64,000 bases of DNA, taken from NCBI GenBank assembly GCA_016795325.1, contig JAEUHY010000064.1:62001-126000 (forward strand), read 5' to 3'. Positions within the stretch are counted from its first letter, which is position 1; each line of letters begins with the position of its first letter. This DNA is from Planctomycetota bacterium. Its GTDB lineage: Bacteria > Planctomycetota > UBA1135 > GCA-002686595. The notes beneath the pieces are model-generated. The model did no database searches. It was not told the origin of the DNA and saw nothing but the letters and a program-made list of their open reading frames with translations. The translations under genes and the position numbers were made by a program. Below are positions 58,196 to 64,000 of this stretch, piece by piece.

Positions 58196-59308
58196 TCAGG
58201 GCGCGAGCGTGAACAGCAGCGCGTCGCTGGTCGCCGTGGCCTTCATGTTCGGAGGGTCCTGGAACCAGGCCTGCGCGTAGATCGTCTGGCCGGCGCTCAA
58301 CGGGGCGCCGAGCTGGCCGATCGCCGCGCTGTGGAAGGCGTTCCAATCGAGCGTCAGCACGCCATCGCATGCGCCGATCGTGCCGCCCGAGAATTGCAGC
58401 CCCGTGCGCTGCAGGGGCGGCTTCACGCACAGGAACCCCGAGCCCCACGGCGGCGGCGCGAAGCCGGTGTTGTTCACCCCGTAGAACACCAAGCCCGAGC
58501 GCTGGCCCTCGACGGAACTCACCGTGAGTTGGAAGGGCGTGGCGTGGCTCGCGCTCGCTGCGCCCGTCGAAGCGATCGTCGGCGCGCAGCTGTTGGTCGT
58601 CGTCGCGGCGGTGCAGAAGTTCCCGAACTGAGCCGTGGCCGGAATCCAATCGATGCGCACGATCGGGACGTACTCATTGTTGCTGAAGGTCGAACTCGCC
58701 GAGGAGCACGAGTTGATGTCGCCGTAACGGTTGCCGCCGTTGAGCCCGGCGCCACTGCTGCGTCCGTCGATCGAGCCGCCGAAGGTCGCGACCGACGTGC
58801 ACTTCTCGAGCTGCACGATGAAGTCCGCGCCGCTCGTGGGATCGAAGTCGAAGGGCGTGGTGATGCCCAGCGGAATCCAAGTCGCGCTCGTGGCGCCGCC
58901 GGGCGTCGTCACCGGTCCGCCGGTCCAGGGCCCCGAGCGCACAACCTGCGCGCCCGGCGCGAGGTTGTTCGCGAAGACCGGGTCGTGCTGCGTGGTCATG
59001 TACCCCGTCGTCGCGGCGGCGAGGGTCACCGTCAGGTCCGGGAAGTCGAACGCGGTCACGGTCTGCGTGACGCTCACCGCGCGGACGTAGACCTCCGTGA
59101 TGCGGATCGGCCCGCTCTGCGCGAAGTTGGAGTTGGCGTAGTGCCACTGCCACTTGTGCGCGGTGAGCTGGTTGAACGGGAACGACGTGGCCGCTCCGCC
59201 TTGCACGCTGTCGAAGCCGGCGGGCAAGGTCTGGTTCGACTGCGCCGCGAGCGGAGAAGCGAACGACAGGGCGGCGAGCACGGAGGCGAGCGACAGGCGA
59301 AGCTTCAT
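58196..59308 (-). CDS. Secreted protein with shared planctomycete-type C-terminal domain
   Basis: 370 residues from the ATG at 59306-59308 with GAGGAG 6 nt upstream. Signal peptide MKLRLSLASVLAALSFASP, cleavage near LAAQ. The N-terminal ~190 residues are beta-rich (TSFPFNQLTAHKWQWHYAN) and similar in style to the N-terminal half of 27199-28284. The C-terminal ~150 residues are the shared domain, with GQRSGLVFYGVNNTGF closely matching GQRSGLVFYGLDNSGF of the other. Probable cell-surface or extracellular protein, function unknown. Confidence 0.85.
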   Translation of the reverse strand: MKLRLSLASVLAALSFASPLAAQSNQTLPAGFDSVQGGAATSFPFNQLTAHKWQWHYANSNFAQSGPIRITEVYVRAVSVTQTVTAFDFPDLTVTLAAATTGYMTTQHDPVFANNLAPGAQVVRSGPWTGGPVTTPGGATSATWIPLGITTPFDFDPTSGADFIVQLEKCTSVATFGGSIDGRSSGAGLNGGNRYGDINSCSSASSTFSNNEYVPIVRIDWIPATAQFGNFCTAATTTNSCAPTIASTGAASASHATPFQLTVSSVEGQRSGLVFYGVNNTGFAPPPWGSGFLCVKPPLQRTGLQFSGGTIGACDGVLTLDWNAFHSAAIGQLGAPLSAGQTIYAQAWFQDPPNMKATATSDALLFTLAP

Positions 59309-59418
59309 GCGCGGCTCCTCGGGCCAACGCCCGGCGGTGGGGGGACGGCGTGCGACAGCGATCGACGCGCTGGATGCTCGCGCCGCGCCGACGAACGCGC
59401 AAGCCCCGCGGCGCGCGC

Positions 59419-61938
59419 TCAGCCGCGCAGGCTCTCGATCGGTCGGCTGGCGAGCGCGCGGAAATTCGCGGCGAGTCCGCACAACGCGCTGGCCAGCGCC
59501 GTGAGCAGCGTCGCCACGCCGAGCATCGGCCAGGGCAGGTCGGCGCCGAGCTCGACCACGCGCTCAAGGAACACCCACGCGAGCGCGAACGCCGCCGAGG
59601 CGCCGATCGCCCCCGCGACGAGACCGATCAAGGCGAACTCGACGCCGAACAGCCGCGCCACGCCGGCGCGCGTGAGCCCGAGCGTCTTGAGCAACGCGAC
59701 TTCGCGTCCGCGATGGACCGCGGCGGTGCTCGCCACGCCGGCCAGGATCGTCAGGCCCGTGAGCATCGTGAACAAGCCCAGCACGCGCACCGCGAGCGCA
59801 AGCTTCTCGAGCACGCCCAGCACTTTTTCGAGGATCGCGCGCACGCCGATCGGCGTGACGTTGGGCGCGCGCTCGGCCAGTGCGCTCTGCAACTTGCGTT
59901 CTTGTTCGACGTCGAGGCGCGCTGCCGCGAGCACGTTGTGCGGCGCGCTCTCGAGCGCCTCGGGTTCGGCGAGCAGGAAGAAGTTGATCCCGAACGACTC
60001 CCACTCGACGGTGCGGATCGAGCTGACGAGCAACGCGACCGACGCGCCCTGCACGTCGAACACCAGCTCGCTGCCCACGCGCACGCCGAGGTCCGCCGCG
60101 AAGTCCTGCTCGACGCTCACTTCCAAGCGCGTCGGATCGCTCCACAGCGCGCCCTCGACGATGCGGTTGTCCGCCGGAAGCTCGCGCGCCCAGGTCAAAC
60201 GTTGCTCGCGCGTCAGCACCCACTGTTCGCGGCCCTCCGCGCCCGCGCGGCGTTGCGCGAGCTCGCGCACCGGCACGCCGTCGATCGTCGACAGACGTGC
60301 GGTCGCGACCGGCACATCGCGCACCGAAGTGGCGCCGCACTCGGCGAGCAATTCGCGCACGAGTTCGCGCTGATCGGGCTGGACATCGAGCAAGAACACG
60401 CTCGGCGCGTCGGCGGGCAGTGCGTTGCGCAGCCGCTCGGAAAGCCGGCTCTCGACCAGCCCCATCAACGTGATCACGAGCACGCCGAAGCCCAGCGCGA
60501 CCGTGGCGCCGACCACGCCGATCCCCGGCCGCGCGAGCGCGGCGATGCCGTTGCGCAGGTACGGATCGAGCCGTTCGCGCGGCACGTGCGCCGCCACACG
60601 CGTGAGGCCGCGCGCACCGAGGACGAGCAAACCCGCGAGCAGCGCCAGCGCCGCCGTGAAACCCGCGGCGACGGCGAAATCGCGGCTCTGGGCCCACGCC
60701 GCCGCGAGTAGGCCGCCAGCGACCGCAGCGCCGGCGAGCCACGCCACGACACGCGGCGCGGGCAACGGCTCGATGTCGCTGCGCAGCACGCGCGCCGGCG
60801 CGACGCGCCAGATCGCCGTGAGCGGCGGCGCGCTGAACACGAGCGCAATGAACACACCGAGCGCGATGCCGCGCACGAGCGCGAAGGGCGACCACGCGAC
60901 CTCGAAGCTGCTGGGCAGCAGGTCGGTGGCGAGCTGCGCGATCAGTTGCGGCGCGAACGAGCCGACGAGCGCTCCCAGCGTGCTTCCGACGAGCGCGAGC
61001 AAAGCCACGTGGCCGAGGTACATCGCCAGCACTTCGCGCGGCCGGTAGCCGAGCACGCGCAGCACCGCGACCGCCTGCGTGCGCGAGGCGACCCAGGCGC
61101 GCACGATCTGCGCGACGCCGACGCCGCCCAGGACGAGCGACAGGAGCGCCACCAGGCCGAGGTAATTCTCGACACGTTGCAGCGAACGGCGCACGGTCGG
61201 CTGCGCTTCGCGGTGCGATTCGATGCGCAGGTACGGCGCCTCCGCGAGCTCGTCGTCGATGCGGCGCTTGATGTCGGCGAGCTGCGCCTCGCTCGGCGCG
61301 CTCGGCAAGCGGTAGAGCTCGCGGTAGCGCATGCGGCTGCCGTACTGCTCGAGTCCGCTGCGCTCGAGGCCGGCGAGACTGACGAACACACGCGGGCCGA
61401 GCGTGAAGGCGATGTCGAGCCGCCCGGGTTCGTCCAGCACGAAGGCGGCGACGCGGAACGGCTTGCCGCCGAGCGCGAGCTCGTCGCCGAGCGCGAGGCC
61501 GAACTCACGCGCGAGGTCCGGCGCGATGGCGCAGGTCGACTCGTCGAGCAACTCGCCCAGTTGCGCTTGCGGCTCGAGCTTGATGGCGCCGTAGAACGGG
61601 AAGTTGGCGCTCACGGCCTTGAGCTCGACCAGCCGGCTCTTGGAGTTCGCAGCGGCGAGCGTGGGCGTCTCGCGCGCCTGCGCACGTTCGCGCGCATCGT
61701 CGAAGGCGAAGTACGCATCGACGTTCTCACCGATCGGCCGCCGCGCCTGCACGGACACGTCGGCGCCGAGCAGCTCGCGCGACTGCGCGGCGAGCGCCTG
61801 TTCGATCGCGTCGACGAGGCCCGAGACCGCGGTGATCGCGGCTACGCCCAGCGCCAAACAGGCGATGAAGAACACCAGCCGCGGGCCGGCGCCGCGCGAC
61901 TCGCGCCACGCCGCGCGCACAACTTCGCTCGGCTTCAC
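59419..61938 (-). CDS. FtsX-type ABC transporter permease (YbbP-like)
   Basis: 839 residues. N-terminal membrane segment FIACLALGVAAITAVSGLV, then a periplasmic MacB-like domain (about 50-240), a first group of membrane helices (about 250-460 in all), a second periplasmic domain (about 490-680) and final membrane helices, the two-FtsX layout of YbbP. With the ATPase upstream it forms an exporter-type or lipid/lipoprotein-handling ABC complex. It overlaps the ATPase gene by 4 bp (ATGA). The cluster order (GDSL esterase divergent from ATPase-permease) matches E. coli tesA-ybbA-ybbP. Confidence 0.9.
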   Translation of the reverse strand: MKPSEVVRAAWRESRGAGPRLVFFIACLALGVAAITAVSGLVDAIEQALAAQSRELLGADVSVQARRPIGENVDAYFAFDDARERAQARETPTLAAANSKSRLVELKAVSANFPFYGAIKLEPQAQLGELLDESTCAIAPDLAREFGLALGDELALGGKPFRVAAFVLDEPGRLDIAFTLGPRVFVSLAGLERSGLEQYGSRMRYRELYRLPSAPSEAQLADIKRRIDDELAEAPYLRIESHREAQPTVRRSLQRVENYLGLVALLSLVLGGVGVAQIVRAWVASRTQAVAVLRVLGYRPREVLAMYLGHVALLALVGSTLGALVGSFAPQLIAQLATDLLPSSFEVAWSPFALVRGIALGVFIALVFSAPPLTAIWRVAPARVLRSDIEPLPAPRVVAWLAGAAVAGGLLAAAWAQSRDFAVAAGFTAALALLAGLLVLGARGLTRVAAHVPRERLDPYLRNGIAALARPGIGVVGATVALGFGVLVITLMGLVESRLSERLRNALPADAPSVFLLDVQPDQRELVRELLAECGATSVRDVPVATARLSTIDGVPVRELAQRRAGAEGREQWVLTREQRLTWARELPADNRIVEGALWSDPTRLEVSVEQDFAADLGVRVGSELVFDVQGASVALLVSSIRTVEWESFGINFFLLAEPEALESAPHNVLAAARLDVEQERKLQSALAERAPNVTPIGVRAILEKVLGVLEKLALAVRVLGLFTMLTGLTILAGVASTAAVHRGREVALLKTLGLTRAGVARLFGVEFALIGLVAGAIGASAAFALAWVFLERVVELGADLPWPMLGVATLLTALASALCGLAANFRALASRPIESLRG

Positions 61939-62672
61939 GCGGACGCGCCCTGCTCGCCTGCGGACGCGACCAGCCCATCGGCAGCCGCGCCCTTCTCGAT
62001 GCGTTCGATCGCGCCCGCGCGCAGGTGGATGCGACGCTCGGCGTGCCGCGCGACGTGCGGGTCGTGCGTCACGAGCACCAGCGTCGTGTGCTCGCGTTGG
62101 TGCAACTCGCCGAGCAGCTCGAGCACCCGCGCGCCGGTCGCGGCGTCGAGGTTGCCGGTCGGCTCATCTGCGAACAGCACGCTCGGCCGCGGCCCGAAGG
62201 CGCGCGCCAGCGCCACACGCTGCTGCTCGCCGCCCGAGAGCTGCGACGGGTAGTGGTGCGTGCGCTCGCCGAGCCCGACCTGCGCGAGCAGTTCTTGCGC
62301 GCGCGCGCGCGGGCTGCCGACGCCGGCGAGCTCGAGCGGCAGCAGCACGTTCTCGAGCGCAGTCAAGTTGCCGAGCAGCTGGAACGACTGGAACACGAAG
62401 CCAACCTTGGCGCGCCGCAAGAGGCTGAGCTGGTCCTCCGACTTGTTGTCGATGCGCTCGCCGTCGAGCAGCACTTCGCCGTCGCTGGGGCGGTCGAGTC
62501 CCGCCAGCAGACCCAGGAGCGTCGATTTGCCGCTTCCCGACGGGCCCAGGATGGCGCAGAACTCGCCCGGGGCGATGGCGAGGTCGATTCCCGCCAGAAC
62601 GGTGAGCTGTTGCCCGCCCGAGGGGAGGCGTTTGGCGAGGCGGCGACACTCGAGGCGCGGAACGGCGATCAT
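61935..62672 (-). CDS. ABC transporter ATPase (YbbA/LolD-like)
   Basis: 245 residues. Walker A GPSGSGKST, Q-loop in FVFQSFQLLGNLTALENVLLPLELAG, signature LSGGEQQRVALARAF, Walker B VLFADEPTGNLD, and the H-loop VTHDPHVA. All catalytic motifs are intact. It is of the MacB/LolD class that powers FtsX-type permeases, here the one at 59419-61938. The start at 62670-62672 has no ribosome-binding site; a TACACC box 8 nt upstream suggests a leaderless message. Confidence 0.95.
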   Translation of the reverse strand: MIAVPRLECRRLAKRLPSGGQQLTVLAGIDLAIAPGEFCAILGPSGSGKSTLLGLLAGLDRPSDGEVLLDGERIDNKSEDQLSLLRRAKVGFVFQSFQLLGNLTALENVLLPLELAGVGSPRARAQELLAQVGLGERTHHYPSQLSGGEQQRVALARAFGPRPSVLFADEPTGNLDAATGARVLELLGELHQREHTTLVLVTHDPHVARHAERRIHLRAGAIERIEKGAAADGLVASAGEQGASA

Positions 62673-62680
62673 GGGCGAGA

Positions 62681-62686
62681 GGTGTA
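62681..62686 (-). promoter_or_regulatory. Candidate -10 box of the YbbA-like gene
   Basis: Minus strand TACACC ends 8 nt before the ATG at 62670-62672. Same arrangement as at 28781 and 50266, consistent with leaderless transcription. Confidence 0.35.
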
Positions 62687-62777
62687 GACCACGCACGTGA
62701 AGGTTGCACGCCCCGCCTCGCGCTCGCCGCGCGTCGCGCGGGCTTGGTATCGTCGCGCGGATGCACGAGAGAAGCCC

Positions 62778-63515
62778 ATGAAGCGCGAGACGTTGGCTGC
62801 CGCCGCCTGTGCGGCGTTGCTCGTCGCGGCGTGCGGCGATCCGGCGCCCGCGCCGCGGCGCACGCTCGTCGGCGAGGGCGCTTCGAACGTCGCCGAACGC
62901 GCAGCGGGCGACGCGCGCGCACCGCTCGAGATTCCGGCCGACGCGCCGCTCGTCGTCGTGCTCGGCGACAGCCTCGCCGCCGGCCTGCACCTCGCCGCCG
63001 ACGACGCGTTTCCGGCCGCCGCCCAGCGCCTTCTCGCCGCGCGCGGTCAGCCGTTCCGGCTCGTCAACGCCGGCGTGAGCGGCGACACCAGCGCGGGCGG
63101 GCTGCGCCGCGTGGAGTGGGTCCTCCAGCAGTCGCGGCCGGCGGTGCTCGTGGTCGAACTCGGCGGGAACGACGGTCTGCGTGCGCTGCCGCTGGAGCAG
63201 CTCGAGGCCAACCTGCGCGGCATCGTGCAGCGCGGCCGCGCGGCCGGCGCGCGCGTGCTGCTACTCGGCATGCAGGTTCCGCCGAACCTCGGGCCCGATT
63301 ACGCGCGCGGCTTCGAGGCGGTGTACGCGCGCGTCGCGTCCGAGGAGGGCGCGCAGCTGGTCCCGAACTTCCTCGCCGGAGTCGGCGGCGACGCGCGCAT
63401 GAACCTCGAGGACGGGCTGCATCCGACGCCTGCGGGCCACGAACGGCTGGCGGCGAACCTCGCCGACGCGCTGGCGGCCGAGTTGGCGGCGCTGGCGGCC
63501 GCGACGAGCAAGTAA
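62778..63515 (+). CDS. tesA: TesA-like GDSL esterase, lipoprotein
   Basis: 245 residues. Lipobox LLVAAC after a short signal peptide (ATG at 62778, with GAGAGAAG upstream). SGNH-hydrolase blocks: I VVLGDSLAAGLHL (Ser), II GVSGDTSAGG (Gly), III GGNDGLR (Asn), V DGLHPTPAGH (Asp and His). Closest in type to the E. coli TesA/arylesterase group. As a lipoprotein it would act at the envelope on lysophospholipids or acyl esters. Divergent from the ybbA-ybbP-like pair, a conserved neighbourhood. Confidence 0.9.
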   Translation: MKRETLAAAACAALLVAACGDPAPAPRRTLVGEGASNVAERAAGDARAPLEIPADAPLVVVLGDSLAAGLHLAADDAFPAAAQRLLAARGQPFRLVNAGVSGDTSAGGLRRVEWVLQQSRPAVLVVELGGNDGLRALPLEQLEANLRGIVQRGRAAGARVLLLGMQVPPNLGPDYARGFEAVYARVASEEGAQLVPNFLAGVGGDARMNLEDGLHPTPAGHERLAANLADALAAELAALAAATSK

Positions 63516-63544
63516 GTGGTTCTCCGCAGAGACTGACGCGCACC

Positions 63545-64000
63545 ATGGCCACGCCGCAACCGCCCGATGTCGAGCCCAAGCCGCTCGCCGCGCTCGCAGC
63601 TTTCGAAGAGGGCGACTTCCACGCGCTGTCCGACCCGCTCAGTCGCGACCCGCAGTACAACGACCGACGCCTCGCCACGCGCCGCAAGCTCCTGTCGATC
63701 GCGCACGTCGCGCTCGAGCGGCTGAGCGCGGACGCGGCCGCGAGCGGCGGCGCGCTCGAGCTCGCCGTGCGCACGAGCCTGCACCACCCGACGGTGTTCA
63801 ACCACATGAAGGTGCGCCGCATGTGGGCCTACGTGTGCCGCGGCAAGAAGGAAAAGGCGCGGCTCAAGCGCACGCTCGGCGCCGAGCTCGGCAAGGACCT
63901 CGACGCGGCCTACCGCAACGCGTACTTCTGCGTCGCCATCGAAGACGCGGCGTTGGAGGTGAGCCTGCGCATCCACCCCGACGCGTGGTTCGACGGCCAG
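63545..64000 (+). CDS. Unknown protein, 3' end beyond the window
   Basis: First 152 codons, MATPQPPDVEPKPLAALAAF onwards, open to the right edge. Helical, basic, soluble: KVRRMWAYVCRGKKEKARLKRTLGAEL, then YRNAYFCVAIEDAALEVSLRIHPDAWFDG. Not recognised. It starts 29 bp after the esterase stop, so co-transcription is possible. No clear ribosome-binding site. Confidence 0.7.
   Translation, partial: MATPQPPDVEPKPLAALAAFEEGDFHALSDPLSRDPQYNDRRLATRRKLLSIAHVALERLSADAAASGGALELAVRTSLHHPTVFNHMKVRRMWAYVCRGKKEKARLKRTLGAELGKDLDAAYRNAYFCVAIEDAALEVSLRIHPDAWFDGQ

Noticed and set aside
1..64000. tRNA, rRNA, CRISPR array, insertion sequence or prophage
   Set aside because: No T-loop-like tRNA sequence, no regular repeat-spacer pattern, no transposase or integrase reading frame was found by eye. 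The T6SS genes resemble phage tail parts but are a clear T6SS.

Overview
The window is high-GC DNA with tightly packed genes and carries a near-complete type VI secretion system (T6SS). The likely source is a planctomycete-type bacterium (Planctomycetota, lineage around Saltatorellus, Engelhardtia and Rohdeia). The main reason is that three secreted proteins (27199-28284, 29617-31083, 58196-59308) share a C-terminal domain of about 150 residues that I remember as abundant in those genomes. The HAF-type repeat protein and the many exported proteins of unknown function fit the same picture. This assignment is inference; no rRNA or marker gene is present.

Positions 1-26567 form one long minus-strand T6SS operon. 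In transcription order it reads tssJ, tssK, tssL, tssM, tagF, tssA, tssB, tssC, a second tssC-like gene, tagJ, tssE, tssF, tssG, clpV (tssH), hcp, a second hcp-like gene, a fused hcp-vgrG, a DUF6931-like gene, and two alanine-rich proteins with Cys-X-Cys near the N-terminus, the last one cut by the window edge. The membrane complex is at the start, then baseplate and sheath, then tube, spike and candidate cargo. A second T6SS-linked locus at 31282-37924 holds an FHA-domain protein divergent from a membrane-anchored Ser/Thr kinase, followed by two lipoproteins. This looks like threonine-phosphorylation control of the machine (PpkA-Fha-TagF type); no PppA-like phosphatase is visible.

Between and after these lie a secreted protein, an FkbM-type methyltransferase and a HAF-repeat protein (27199-31083), then a two-domain universal stress protein and a CPXCG zinc-ribbon protein (38023-39635). 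Positions 39756-44089 hold an array of four tandem paralogous exported proteins that I do not recognise. They share a thioredoxin-like N-terminal block without the CXXC site and an almost invariant C-terminal tail. The array ends at a perfect hairpin facing an atypical transketolase.

The right part (46636-64000) is mixed. It has a PAS-GGDEF diguanylate cyclase, a HEXXH metallopeptidase, a TIGR04282-type glycosyltransferase, an M28 peptidase, and an octahaem cytochrome c coupled to a small membrane protein. These are followed by two related AT-hook/winged-helix proteins flanking a BatD-like protein, a patatin-like lipase and another secreted protein. A tesA / ybbA / ybbP-type cluster (GDSL esterase divergent from an ABC ATPase and permease) and a partial unknown gene end the window.

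No tRNA, rRNA, CRISPR array or insertion sequence was seen. A structured intergenic repeat of 61 nt occurs twice (37944-38004 and 54038-54098).
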